Shown piece by piece: positions 1-8,932 of a stretch of DNA of 64,000 nt. The notes below the pieces were generated by a model that was not told the DNA's origin, ran no database searches, and saw only the letters and a list, made by a program, of their open reading frames with translations. Source of the DNA: CBFHSF01 sp965661055. GTDB taxonomy: Bacteria > Bacteroidota > Bacteroidia > Flavobacteriales > Schleiferiaceae. The position numbers were made by a program, and so were the translations under genes. Position 1 is the stretch's first letter. Each line of letters begins with the position of its first letter. Location of the stretch: assembly GCA_965661055.1 (NCBI GenBank), contig CBFICS010000001.1, forward strand, positions 62,001 to 126,000, in the 5' to 3' direction.

Positions 1-1
1 T

Positions 2-883
2 ATTAAGTTTTCTCTAATTACTCTTTCCTTGGCCTCGGTTGTTATCGCTTTGTCAAATCCACGAATAGGTACATCTGTAGAAAAGATTAACCGCCGTGGA
101 CTAGATTTGGTGTTTGTTGTTGACGTATCGCTGTCTATGCTTACAGAAGACATTACCCCCAGCAGAATATTAAATGCAAAAAATATTATTTCTAAATCTT
201 TAGAAAAGTTAGGAAGTGACAGGGTTGGAATCATCGCTTACGCGGGAGAGGCTTACCCTATGCTACCTATGACCATTGATTACAACGCGGCTAGCTTAGC
301 GCTCAAGGGGCTGGAGCCAGAAGATTTTCCGTCTCAGGGCACCAGAATAGAAAGGGCTTTAGAAATGGCAGACGAGTACTTTCCGGAAGAGCAACAGCAC
401 AGTCAAATCCTTGTAGTTATTTCTGATGGTGAAGATCATGGCTCTCAATGGAAGGAATCTATTCAGCCGCTTTTAGATAAGGGCATTCAAGTTTTTACCA
501 TTGGGGTAGGGACGGAAAAAGGAGGTCCCATTCCCCTTTATTACGGCGGACGATTACAAGGGTATAAAAAGGACAATCAGGGTGAGGTGGTCATATCAAA
601 ACTAGAAAGTGAAACCTTGCGCGAGTTGGCCAAAGTTGGCGGTGGAGAATATTTTTTAGGAAATAGTGTTTACCGAGTAACTGATGAGTTGTTAGATGAG
701 CTCCTAGGATTAAATAAGAAGGAAATTGATGCCAGGACCATTACCAATTATGAAGATCAGTTTCCTTGGTTTTTGGGAATGGCCTTATTCTTTTTACTTT
801 TAGAAATGGCTATTCATCCAAGGGCTAATGTGTGGTTAGAAAAGTGGGGATGGGTAAAACAAAAAACCGATGATGAAGTATAA
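2..883 (+). CDS. batB: Bat operon VWA-domain membrane protein (BatB-like), 5' end outside window
   Basis: Membrane-anchored von Willebrand factor A protein of the Bacteroides aerotolerance (Bat) cluster. The frame is open back to base 2 and encodes a hydrophobic stretch just before the VWA domain, so the real start lies upstream; the TTG at 29 is only the first start-like codon. The MIDAS metal site is complete: D-V-S-L-S about 25 residues after the hydrophobic stretch, then the T of SQGT and the D of ISDGED. A C-terminal membrane segment (WFLGMALFFLLLEMAI) follows. It overlaps batC by 14 bases, showing translational coupling. BatA and BatB are similar; BatB is preferred because batC follows directly. 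The exact biochemical role of Bat proteins is not settled. Confidence 0.9.
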   Translation: MKFSLITLSLASVVIALSNPRIGTSVEKINRRGLDLVFVVDVSLSMLTEDITPSRILNAKNIISKSLEKLGSDRVGIIAYAGEAYPMLPMTIDYNAASLALKGLEPEDFPSQGTRIERALEMADEYFPEEQQHSQILVVISDGEDHGSQWKESIQPLLDKGIQVFTIGVGTEKGGPIPLYYGGRLQGYKKDNQGEVVISKLESETLRELAKVGGGEYFLGNSVYRVTDELLDELLGLNKKEIDARTITNYEDQFPWFLGMALFFLLLEMAIHPRANVWLEKWGWVKQKTDDEV

Positions 884-1709
884 AATTTTATGGCTATTTC
901 TTTTGCCCCTAACAGGGTTTGGCCAAGAATATATTGAATCTTGGAACAAAGGGAACAAAGCCTACGAGGAAGAAAAATACGACGAAGCCATAAAGGCCTA
1001 TGAAGGGGTCAAGACTGAGGGTGGAAAAAAGTTTGAAGGTGTTTATAACAAAGGAAATGCCCTTTATCGCTCAGGAGATTTTAAAAGCGCAGAGGCTGCC
1101 TTTAGAGAAGGTGTTGAGTTGGCTCCCACTAAAGAAGCCAAGGCCAAAGCGTATTACAACTTAGGGAATTCACAGGTTCAAAATCAAAACCTAGGGGAAG
1201 CGATAAAGTCCTTTCAGCAGGCCTTAATCAATAATCCTAATGATGAACAGTCTAGAGAAAACCTTTATCGTACTTTAAAGCAATTAAAGAAGCAGTCGCA
1301 GCAGCAGAAAGGCGAAGAGAATCAACAACAAGGAGGAGAACAACAAGACCAAGATCAAGAAAATCAAGAACAGTCACAAGAATCTAAGCAAGAGGGTGAA
1401 CAAAAAGATGACCCCATGCAAGAGAACGACGAAAATGATGACGGCAATAAAAAGGAAGATCAGAATATAAAGAAAGATCAGCCCGAAGAAAAAGACAACC
1501 AAGCCGAAAAGGAACAAGGTGAGGATAAAGAGTCTGAGGAAAATAAGCCTGGTGATGATGAAGATATTGAGGCAAAAGGCGGATCGTTAACAAAGGACCA
1601 AGCCGAGAAGCTTCTGGACATGATAGGGCGGGAAGAAGAAAAGGTCAAAGAGAAAGTTGATAAGAAAACGAAGAAAAAACGAGGTGAAAAGTCTGAAAAA
1701 GATTGGTAA
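870..1709 (+). CDS. batC: TPR-repeat protein BatC
   Basis: Secreted or periplasmic tetratricopeptide protein of the Bat operon. A short signal peptide (MKYKILWLFLLPLTGFGQ) is followed by TPR units over about residues 24-130 (NKGNALYRSGDFKSAEAAF and YYNLGNSQVQNQNLGEAI). From about residue 140 to the end the chain is low-complexity, rich in Q, E, K and D, and probably disordered. Two ATG codons lie in tandem at 870 and 873 and either may be used. The gene starts inside batB and ends one base before the preferred batD start, so the order batB-C-D-E is compact. TPRs suggest protein-protein contacts with the VWA partners; that role is inferred. Confidence 0.88.
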   Translation: MMKYKILWLFLLPLTGFGQEYIESWNKGNKAYEEEKYDEAIKAYEGVKTEGGKKFEGVYNKGNALYRSGDFKSAEAAFREGVELAPTKEAKAKAYYNLGNSQVQNQNLGEAIKSFQQALINNPNDEQSRENLYRTLKQLKKQSQQQKGEENQQQGGEQQDQDQENQEQSQESKQEGEQKDDPMQENDENDDGNKKEDQNIKKDQPEEKDNQAEKEQGEDKESEENKPGDDEDIEAKGGSLTKDQAEKLLDMIGREEEKVKEKVDKKTKKKRGEKSEKDW

Positions 1710-1710
1710 A

Positions 1711-3465
1711 ATGAAAAAAACCTTAGTCGTTATTATAGCGCTTTTTTTAAGTGTTGCCTCTTGGGCTCAGCCTACTCTAAGTGCACATGTAAGTAGCCAA
1801 AAGGTTGGAGAGTATCAAACCTTTCGGTTGGTTTATACCTTTAATCAAAATTCTGACGATCTCCAGCTTCCCAATTTCAATAATGATTTTAGCATTGTAT
1901 CGGGTCCTATGACTTCTATGCAACAAAGAATTATTAACGGACATCAATCTTTAGAAAGGTCTTGGACTTATGTAATTAAGCCCAAACGCAAAGGTCAAAT
2001 AACGATTGGCCCTGCAAGTATTAGATTTGACGGAAAATCCTATAAGTCTAATTCAATTGTGGTTCATGTTATTCCCCAAGAAGAAATTGACAAAGACCCT
2101 AATAGCCTAAACAACAAAGCCAAAAACTTCGCTTTTGTCGTCCCATATTTAAGCAAGAAAAAGGTTTATGAAGGCGAGCCCATATACGCTGATTTAAAAT
2201 TGGTTTGGAAGTCAGAAATCAAGCAGCCCAATATGGAAGATGAGCCATCATTTCCTGGCTTTTACTCTCAAAACATAGAATTGAAAAACGCACAAGGCGT
2301 TAGAGGTACCTATAAAGGGCAGCCTGTAATTGAGGCAACCATTAGAAAATATCTTCTCATCGCTAAACAAAGTGGTAAATCTGATTGGCCCAATTCAATC
2401 ATTACCATTCCTACGGGAATTCCTACGGGTAGAAGAGATTGGTTTAACAATCCGGAGTACCAGTTTGTCAATCAAGTTCATCCAATAAAATGGCCTACGG
2501 TAGAAGTCTTGCCGTTGCCTGAAAGCGGCAAGCCAAGTTCGTTTAATGGGGCTGTGGGTACTTATGATTTGAAGGTGAATGTATCTAGAACGGAAGTTAA
2601 GGCCAATGAGTCTATTAGTCTTAAAGTCACCCTTAGAGGGGAAGGAAATGTAAAATTGATTGAGGTGCCTACCATCACCTTTCCACCGGGAATAGAATCC
2701 TATGATCCCAAATACAATTCAGATATTGATTATAGAGAAAGTGGGTTTAAAGGATTTAAACAAGAAGAGTATTTGTTGGTTCCAAGGTATAAGGGCACGT
2801 ATAAAATTAATGGACTTACTTTTTCATATTTTAATCCGAAGTCAGAAAGGTATGAAACCATAAAGACAGAGCCCATTGAGATTACCGTAACGGAAGGTCC
2901 TTCGGCGCCTTTAAGCGCTTCTGGTGAAGACGGCAATAACATTTCTACCAAAGACAATGTAGTTCAACTGGGTGAAGACTTACGCTTTATAAAAACAGAT
3001 TTTCAAGGGGCTGAGCGCCATCCAACTAATTTTTTCCAAACCCAATGGTTTTGGATTCTATTATTAGGTTCTTACTTTGGGTTTACGGTGGTACTTACCT
3101 ACCCGGTATTCTCTTCTTGGTTTAAGAAAGACAGTAAAATAGAAGCTGTTAGAGGAGCCAGTAGAAAGGCAAAGAAAAGGTTGGCTAAGTCTAAACAAGC
3201 ATTAAAAGAAAACAATTCTGAGTTGTTTTACTCAGAATTAGAAAAGGCAATAAACGATTTTGTGTCTGATAAATTCCAAGTACCCAAAGCAGATCTAAAA
3301 AGAGATTTAATCAAAAAAGTACTGGTAGAAAACAATCTAGACGCAGAAGAAATAGACCAAATCTTGAGTCAATGTGAGATGGCTAGATACGCACCGCAGT
3401 CAATCGGTAACATGAGTCATGTTTATGAAAGATTAGAAAATTGGTTTAATAAACTTGAGAAATAA
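1711..3465 (+). CDS. batD: BatD oxygen-tolerance-type protein
   Basis: BatD family protein, 584 aa from the preferred start. The frame is open upstream, but ATG 1711 is chosen because it lies one base after the batC stop and begins a clean signal peptide (MKKTLVVIIALFLSVASWAQ). A long beta-rich periplasmic region follows, then a single membrane segment at about residues 445-468 (FWILLLGSYFGFTVVLTY) and a basic, helical cytoplasmic tail. This topology is typical of BatD. Its stop codon shares a base with the batE start (TAATG). It probably works with the BatA/B VWA proteins in envelope stress or oxygen tolerance; the mechanism is unknown. Confidence 0.88.
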   Translation: MKKTLVVIIALFLSVASWAQPTLSAHVSSQKVGEYQTFRLVYTFNQNSDDLQLPNFNNDFSIVSGPMTSMQQRIINGHQSLERSWTYVIKPKRKGQITIGPASIRFDGKSYKSNSIVVHVIPQEEIDKDPNSLNNKAKNFAFVVPYLSKKKVYEGEPIYADLKLVWKSEIKQPNMEDEPSFPGFYSQNIELKNAQGVRGTYKGQPVIEATIRKYLLIAKQSGKSDWPNSIITIPTGIPTGRRDWFNNPEYQFVNQVHPIKWPTVEVLPLPESGKPSSFNGAVGTYDLKVNVSRTEVKANESISLKVTLRGEGNVKLIEVPTITFPPGIESYDPKYNSDIDYRESGFKGFKQEEYLLVPRYKGTYKINGLTFSYFNPKSERYETIKTEPIEITVTEGPSAPLSASGEDGNNISTKDNVVQLGEDLRFIKTDFQGAERHPTNFFQTQWFWILLLGSYFGFTVVLTYPVFSSWFKKDSKIEAVRGASRKAKKRLAKSKQALKENNSELFYSELEKAINDFVSDKFQVPKADLKRDLIKKVLVENNLDAEEIDQILSQCEMARYAPQSIGNMSHVYERLENWFNKLEK

Positions 3466-4238
3466 TGCTGAACCCTGTAAAATCTATTTTAGCAATTGTT
3501 TTCGGATTTATGATGCTTTCATCAAATCATGGGTTTGCTGAACCAGATATTTATCCGAATATCTTTGATGGGGCCAATGAGAAATACAAAAACGGTGATT
3601 TTTCTGAGGCCGCTGAAACTTATGAAGCCTTAATTAAAGATGGCTATGGAAATGCCAATGTGCATTACAATTTAGCGAATTGCTACTACCGTATGGATAA
3701 AAATCCACTGGCAATTCTACACTACGAAAAGGCCCTTAAACAAAATCCGGATTTTGAAGATGCTAAAGCGAATCTACGGCTTGCTCAAAAAAAGAACATT
3801 GATGAATTTGAAGTCTTGCCACAACCTTTAATGACCAAAGTGATTTCTTCAATTCTTGAGTTGTTTAGTGTTACCACATGGTCAATACTCACGGTTGTAA
3901 TTTCGTTTTTGGCCTTTGTCCTATTGTTTTTGTTCTACTACAAGGGTAGGACACATACCGGTTATTTTGCTTTTTCAATGATATCCATGGCCTTTTCTTT
4001 TCTCTTGTTATTCATTTCATGGCAGGCAGATTTGCACACTCAAGATAACGCCTACAGCATTGTTGTTTCTGCTAATGTTTACGTTAAAACCGAGCCCAAT
4101 GTAGATGCTACCGATGCTTTAATTCTTCATGAAGGAACCAAGGTCAAGTGCTTAACCGTTCTTGATGGCTGGTGCAATATTTCCTTGCTAGATGGCCGAG
4201 TGGGATGGGTGGAAGAAGATACCTTGTTAGAAATTTAA
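3465..4238 (+). CDS. batE: BatE: TPR, membrane and SH3-like domain protein
   Basis: Last gene of the Bat operon, 257 aa. An N-terminal signal-like segment is followed by TPR units (about residues 35-105: ANEKYKNGDFSEAAETY and VHYNLANCYYRMDKNPLAI), two membrane helices (about 140-160 and 168-190), and a C-terminal bacterial SH3-like domain (SANVYVKTEPNVDA to GRVGWVEEDTLL). The ATG overlaps the batD stop by one base. SH3b domains usually bind peptides or cell wall, so an envelope role is plausible. No terminator is visible in the 58 bases before rnpA. Confidence 0.85.
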   Translation: MLNPVKSILAIVFGFMMLSSNHGFAEPDIYPNIFDGANEKYKNGDFSEAAETYEALIKDGYGNANVHYNLANCYYRMDKNPLAILHYEKALKQNPDFEDAKANLRLAQKKNIDEFEVLPQPLMTKVISSILELFSVTTWSILTVVISFLAFVLLFLFYYKGRTHTGYFAFSMISMAFSFLLLFISWQADLHTQDNAYSIVVSANVYVKTEPNVDATDALILHEGTKVKCLTVLDGWCNISLLDGRVGWVEEDTLLEI

Positions 4239-4296
4239 TTGCAAACCACTGTGAAAAGGGTTTCCTTTGTCATCCCTTAACAATGAAAATTGACGC

Positions 4297-4689
4297 ATGA
4301 AATATACCTTTTCAAAAAGTGAGAAGCTTTGCAGTGTAAACATTTTTGAAAAATTGTTTTCAGAAGGTAAGTCGGTTTCTAAATTTCCATTGAGATGGGT
4401 TTTTGTCGAAACCCCTCTTCCTGAACCTGTTCCCTTTCAATTTTCGTTTTCTGCTCCTAAAAGAAACTTCAAAAAGGCAGTTTCTAGAAATAGAATCAAA
4501 AGGCAGCTCAGAGAGATTGTAAGACTTCATAAGCAAAGTTTTCATCCTGGCGATGAAAGACAATTTGCCATTGCGGTAATTTATCTGGGAAAGAAAATGC
4601 CTTCTTACCAAGAATTAGAGCGCAGCTTTAACCAATGCGCAGAAAAATTTGTACATTCGATTTCATCAAAATCTAGCGATTCTGAATAA
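4297..4689 (+). CDS. rnpA: Ribonuclease P protein component
   Basis: Protein subunit of RNase P, which assists the catalytic RNA in maturing tRNA 5' ends in the cytoplasm. The family signature is clear: the basic helix KKAVSRNRIKRQLREIVR contains the RNR motif, preceded by FSAPKRNFKKAV. Length 130 aa is within the usual range. It is not next to rpmH or dnaA in this window; it sits between batE and a ctpA-type protease. The RNase P RNA gene is not in the window. Confidence 0.93.
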   Translation: MKYTFSKSEKLCSVNIFEKLFSEGKSVSKFPLRWVFVETPLPEPVPFQFSFSAPKRNFKKAVSRNRIKRQLREIVRLHKQSFHPGDERQFAIAVIYLGKKMPSYQELERSFNQCAEKFVHSISSKSSDSE

Positions 4690-4746
4690 CAATTCAAGCT
4701 AGATTTCGTTAGTTCTGCATCTGCAATTGACCGAAACAAAACGATC

Positions 4747-6399
4747 ATGAAAACTAATATTTTCAAAAAAGGACGATGGCCATTTTTTTTGGTTATCGCC
4801 ACAGGATTACTATTCTCTGCTTACAAGCTAGACCACTTTGAGATCAATAAGCAACTAGATATTTTCGCTAATCTGTTTAGAGAGGTGAACATTTACTACG
4901 TTGATGAAACCGCACCTGATGAAATGATGGAAACTGCGGTGTCTAAAATGTTAAAGGGATTAGACCCTTATACAACCTACATCCCTGAAAACCGAGTTGA
5001 AGACTATCGCATTCAAACTACAGGCAAGTATGGTGGCATTGGTGCTACCATTAGAAAAAAGGGTGACTATGTAATGATTTATGAGCCTTATGAAAATTTT
5101 CCTGCCGCCAAATTTGGTTTAAAACCGGGTGACTTTTTGTTAGAGGCAGATGGCAAGTCATTAAAAGGTTTAAACACAGAGCAGGTAAGTGACATTCTTA
5201 AAGGCTCTCCGGGTTCCGAATTAGTGCTTAAAGTTAAGCATGGCGACGAGGTCAAAGAAGTGGTTGTTGAAAGAGAAGAGATTCACATAAAAAGTGTTCC
5301 ATACTACGGATTTGTAGAGTCAGGTATTGCCTATATTTCTTTGACCGGTTTTACAAGTGATGCCAGCGCAGAAATTGCAGATGCATATCGCGAACTTAAA
5401 AAAGAGCAAGACATCAAAGGGCTTGTATTCGACCTAAGGGGAAATCCAGGAGGGTTATTGGGGGAAGCGGTAAAAATTTCAAACCTATTCTTAGATAAAA
5501 ATGTAGAAGTAGTCTCAACAAGAGGAAAGGTAAAAGCTAGAGATCAAGTTTATAAAACTACTTCTAGACCTATGGATACTAAAGTTCCGCTTACAGTTTT
5601 GATTAATGGGGGTTCTGCTTCAGCCTCAGAAATTGTATCGGGTGTTATTCAAGATTACGACAGAGGAATGGTATTGGGTCGTAGGTCATACGGTAAGGGG
5701 CTTGTTCAAGAGACAAGACAGTTGAGTTACGGCGCGCAAGTAAAGATTACCATTGCAAAGTATTATACCCCAAGCGGAAGATGTATTCAAGCCATCAATT
5801 ATGCAGAAAGAGCAGAAGATGGTTCAGTTACCCGAGTGCCAGATTCACTGAGAAATGAATTTACTACGACTAATGGTCGTGTGGTAAAAGATGGTGGAGG
5901 CATTGATCCAGATGTTGAAATTGATGCAGAAACCCCGGTACAAATATTATATAGCTTGGTAGGTAAGGACTTTATTTTTGACTACGTAAGTCAATACTTA
6001 AGAGATAACAATTTAGAAGCAAACCCCGGTGAGTTTGAAGTTTCTGAAGAGCAGTACAAAGGGTTTATTAAATTCTTGAAAGAGTCAGATTTTCAATATG
6101 AAACCGAAACCGAACAGGCCATTGATTTGCTAGAGAAGATTTCTGCCGAAGAAAAGTACGATGCTTTACAAAGTGAGATTGCCGACCTAAGAGAGAAATA
6201 TGCTCAAATAAAGGAAGACGATCTTTCTACCCATAAAGAGGAAATAAAAAAACAGTTAGAAGAGGAGTTTATGGGGCAGCTACACTTTAGAAAGGGAAGA
6301 CTTAAGCAAATTGTTTCTGACGATAAAACGGTAAAAGTTGCCGTGGCATATCTAAAAGATGAAGCTAAGTATAAAGAGGTTTTAACCGCAAAAAAATAG
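4747..6399 (+). CDS. ctpA: S41 family C-terminal processing peptidase (CtpA-type)
   Basis: Periplasmic serine protease of the S41 family, 550 aa. An N-terminal anchor (PFFLVIATGLLFSAYKL) is followed by a PDZ domain at about residues 85-175 (KYGGIGATIRKKG, PAAKFGLKPGDFLLEADG) and the S41 catalytic domain. The catalytic pair can be placed at S292 in GSASASE and K317 in SYGKGLVQE, with the usual 25-residue spacing. The C-terminal 130 residues are charged and helical. Its stop is directly followed by the ATG of the ligase-like gene, so the two are probably co-transcribed. A second, Prc-type S41 protease is at 39894-41999. Confidence 0.92.
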   Translation: MKTNIFKKGRWPFFLVIATGLLFSAYKLDHFEINKQLDIFANLFREVNIYYVDETAPDEMMETAVSKMLKGLDPYTTYIPENRVEDYRIQTTGKYGGIGATIRKKGDYVMIYEPYENFPAAKFGLKPGDFLLEADGKSLKGLNTEQVSDILKGSPGSELVLKVKHGDEVKEVVVEREEIHIKSVPYYGFVESGIAYISLTGFTSDASAEIADAYRELKKEQDIKGLVFDLRGNPGGLLGEAVKISNLFLDKNVEVVSTRGKVKARDQVYKTTSRPMDTKVPLTVLINGGSASASEIVSGVIQDYDRGMVLGRRSYGKGLVQETRQLSYGAQVKITIAKYYTPSGRCIQAINYAERAEDGSVTRVPDSLRNEFTTTNGRVVKDGGGIDPDVEIDAETPVQILYSLVGKDFIFDYVSQYLRDNNLEANPGEFEVSEEQYKGFIKFLKESDFQYETETEQAIDLLEKISAEEKYDALQSEIADLREKYAQIKEDDLSTHKEEIKKQLEEEFMGQLHFRKGRLKQIVSDDKTVKVAVAYLKDEAKYKEVLTAKK

Positions 6400-7695
6400 A
6401 TGAAAGTATTTCTTAATCAAAGGCTAGGCGGAAGAATAATGATGTTCTTTCTCTTGGCCTTTGCTTTTTTTCTGCCTACTCAATGGGTTTTTATTCCCAT
6501 TACCATGGCGATAATTCTCTTTTGGCTTTTCTGGTTTTTATCTGAAAAGCACCTAGAAAGAGCAAAGTTACTTTTGTCAAATAAGCTCTTTTGGCTTTTT
6601 GTCACCTATTATATTTGGTTGGGAGTTGCGGTTATTTATTCGCCAGATCGCGAAGAGGGCATTAGAGAATACGTAGTTCAGATGACCATGCTTCTCTGGC
6701 CTTTAGCAGCCGGGGCTATTTATCCCCTCCTGGTCAAAAACCTCAATTTTATTTTTAGAGCTTTTATCATCGGGTCGGTGTTTTCAAGCGTCCTTTGCAT
6801 TATTCTTTCTTGGATTCAATATGCAGAGATTCAAGATTCTTCGGTGTTTTTTTACTCAAAACTTGCCCATTGGGAAATGGTCCCTATGCATTACCACGGT
6901 ATGTATGTGTCGTTTGCAATTATTTTGACCCTTCGTGAGTTGTTTTCTAAGGCTACCACTTTCGTCGGAAAAATACTTTTTGGTATAGGGCTTATCATCC
7001 TGATTCTATTCCTCGGTATGTTGAGTGTAAGAATTCAATTTATCGCCTTGCCCATTTCTTTAATAGCTTTTGCTGCCATGTCAATGCCGTGGAGAAAATT
7101 ACTACTGTGGAGTGTTTCTATAATTATTGGAGTAGTCGTTTTGGTAAGTGTTTTAGAAGGTCCAAAGCGAAGGGTTCAAGAAACATTAGATGAATTGGCT
7201 AGTATTGAAGAAGTGGTTAATAATAAACAAACCAATCACAGGGTATTTATTTGGAAATATGGTTGGGAAGTGATTTCTGAGAATCCTTGGTTGGGTACGG
7301 GTACCGGTTCAACAGACATTACTTTAAAGCCAAAATTTGAAGAGTCCACTGCTATTTTCTGGAATGGCTATCAACCCTACCGATTAGATGAATTTGATTA
7401 TAATTATCACAATCAGTTTTTGCAAACTATAGGTAATCAAGGAATCATAGGACTAGTATTTCTTTTTGCAATTTTGGTGTTTGCCTTTGTACAAGCTATA
7501 AAATTCAAAGATGCTGTTGGAATTGCCTTTTTGGTTCTAGTATTCATCAGCTTTTTAACCGAGAGCATGCTTTTGCGTCAAGCAGGAGTTTTATTTTTTA
7601 GTTTTTTCATGTCCTTCTTGTTTGTCAACCGAAGAAGCGATGTAGGCCAGCCAACTAAAGAACACGAAAAAGAAGATACCCCAGTTTCTTTCTAA
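6400..7695 (+). CDS. O-antigen ligase/polymerase family membrane protein (first copy)
   Basis: Polytopic inner-membrane protein of the Wzy/WaaL family, which polymerise or ligate lipid-linked glycans on the periplasmic face. About ten hydrophobic segments are visible. The large periplasmic loop near residues 265-345 carries the family pattern: LGTGTG, then YHNQFLQTIGNQGIIG with the conserved His. It starts at the base after the ctpA stop. Its last 105 bases overlap, antisense, the end of a related gene on the other strand. The acceptor (lipid A core, protein or S-layer glycan) cannot be told from sequence. Confidence 0.82.
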   Translation: MKVFLNQRLGGRIMMFFLLAFAFFLPTQWVFIPITMAIILFWLFWFLSEKHLERAKLLLSNKLFWLFVTYYIWLGVAVIYSPDREEGIREYVVQMTMLLWPLAAGAIYPLLVKNLNFIFRAFIIGSVFSSVLCIILSWIQYAEIQDSSVFFYSKLAHWEMVPMHYHGMYVSFAIILTLRELFSKATTFVGKILFGIGLIILILFLGMLSVRIQFIALPISLIAFAAMSMPWRKLLLWSVSIIIGVVVLVSVLEGPKRRVQETLDELASIEEVVNNKQTNHRVFIWKYGWEVISENPWLGTGTGSTDITLKPKFEESTAIFWNGYQPYRLDEFDYNYHNQFLQTIGNQGIIGLVFLFAILVFAFVQAIKFKDAVGIAFLVLVFISFLTESMLLRQAGVLFFSFFMSFLFVNRRSDVGQPTKEHEKEDTPVSF

Positions 7696-8898
7696 AAGAG
7701 ACTCTGTAAGCATCCCCACAGCCAGAAGTACGGTAAAGGTAAGAGCCATAAAGTTGGCTGTTTTAAATCCCTTGACAAAGGCCCAAACAAAGAAAACAAC
7801 CCAATAAGCCGAACCCAAAAGCCCCAGGCTTAATTGACTTTGAAGAAAGGTATTGTGGGTGTTAAAAGATTCTTCAGCACCAAAATCAAATCCATCTTTT
7901 ATGTACTGTGCATTGAGTTCTTCTTTTGCATCACCAGGCCCCACCCCTAAAACCACATGATCACTAATCAAGTTTTTGGCCGATTGCCAGGTTGCTATTC
8001 TGGTTTGTACGCTTGTGTATTCCTCTTGATGAGGTTCAACTTTAAGATTTTCACTAGAAAAAGCATTGATATACCTATCGGTTATGGCTTCAGGTGCCAG
8101 TAAAAGTCCTAGGTAGGCAAACAGGGGTAAGGCTAAAGCAGCAATAGCCAGTTTCTTTGACTTCAATTGATAGACCTTGTATAGCAGTCCTACAACGGCT
8201 GCCACCATAAGCGCTAAAAGTCCACCGCGACTGCTCAGCAAAACAATAAATAGAAGCAGGGTAGAAATCAACGCGATATTAGAGAAGGTCCACCGTTGGG
8301 TTCTTTGCCAAACCATTAAAACCCCTACAGAAACATACATAGACATATACCCCGGATGCATAATAAAGTATATAAACGAGCTATAGGTAAACATGTTTGA
8401 GCCTATGCTGTTTGACGAAGAACTTTCATAAATGGTTCCAGCCATAATTGAGCGATACCCAGCCCTCAATAAACAAATGGCAAAGGTTAATAGTATGGCA
8501 AGAATAAAAATGTCTCGTAAAAAAGGCCACCATTTTTTCCAATCTTCTTTCCCTGGAAAAGAAAAGGTTATCGGCAAGATGAGCAGCGCTGATTTAATAT
8601 CTAGCTTGGCCAAACCCTCCTCCAAATTAGTGGTCCATAGAAGTCCCAAAAGGTATAATCCCCAAAAGGACATTAGCAGTATAGAAAGGTTGTCGCTTTT
8701 TGAAAATATCGCTTTTCTTGAAAAGCCTTTGATGAAAAAAGAACTAAAAAAGAACAGGTAAATCAACCCAGGAGAAACCTGATTAAACCACAATTCTGAT
8801 AACAATACGGTTAAAAGTCCAATGAGATAGTACCTTTCATTCGACTTAAAGGTAGACCACTCATTTGTTACAGATTGAATGATAGATAGGTTGGTCAT
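7591..8898 (-). CDS. O-antigen ligase/polymerase family membrane protein (second copy)
   Basis: Second polytopic Wzy/WaaL-type protein, 435 aa, with about ten membrane segments and the signature loop LGVGPGDAKEEL followed by THNTFLQSQLSLGLLG. The C-terminal halves of the two neighbours align closely (for example LTESLLERNWGIFFF here and LTESMLLRQAGVLFF in the other), so they are paralogues placed tail to tail. The ATG at 8898 is supported by a promoter element at 8912-8919, 13 bases upstream. The last 34 codons are antisense to the end of the first copy. The exact substrate is unknown. Confidence 0.82.
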   Translation of the reverse strand: MTNLSIIQSVTNEWSTFKSNERYYLIGLLTVLLSELWFNQVSPGLIYLFFFSSFFIKGFSRKAIFSKSDNLSILLMSFWGLYLLGLLWTTNLEEGLAKLDIKSALLILPITFSFPGKEDWKKWWPFLRDIFILAILLTFAICLLRAGYRSIMAGTIYESSSSNSIGSNMFTYSSFIYFIMHPGYMSMYVSVGVLMVWQRTQRWTFSNIALISTLLLFIVLLSSRGGLLALMVAAVVGLLYKVYQLKSKKLAIAALALPLFAYLGLLLAPEAITDRYINAFSSENLKVEPHQEEYTSVQTRIATWQSAKNLISDHVVLGVGPGDAKEELNAQYIKDGFDFGAEESFNTHNTFLQSQLSLGLLGSAYWVVFFVWAFVKGFKTANFMALTFTVLLAVGMLTESLLERNWGIFFFVFFSWLAYIASSVDKQEGHEKTKK

Positions 8899-8911
8899 TA
8901 GGAATTTATTG

Positions 8912-8919
8912 CAAAGGTA
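8912..8919 (-). promoter_or_regulatory. Bacteroidota -7 promoter element (TACCTTTG)
   Basis: Exact match to the TAnnTTTG element used by the Bacteroidota primary sigma factor, on the minus strand 13 bases before the ATG of the ligase-like gene at 8898. No clear -33 TTTG was seen. Confidence 0.6.
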
Positions 8920-8932
8920 TTAATTTGTAAGG

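Noticed and set aside
29..31. TTG at 29 as the start of the first gene
   Set aside because: The frame is open upstream and encodes a membrane segment expected in BatA/BatB; the gene is cut by the window edge.
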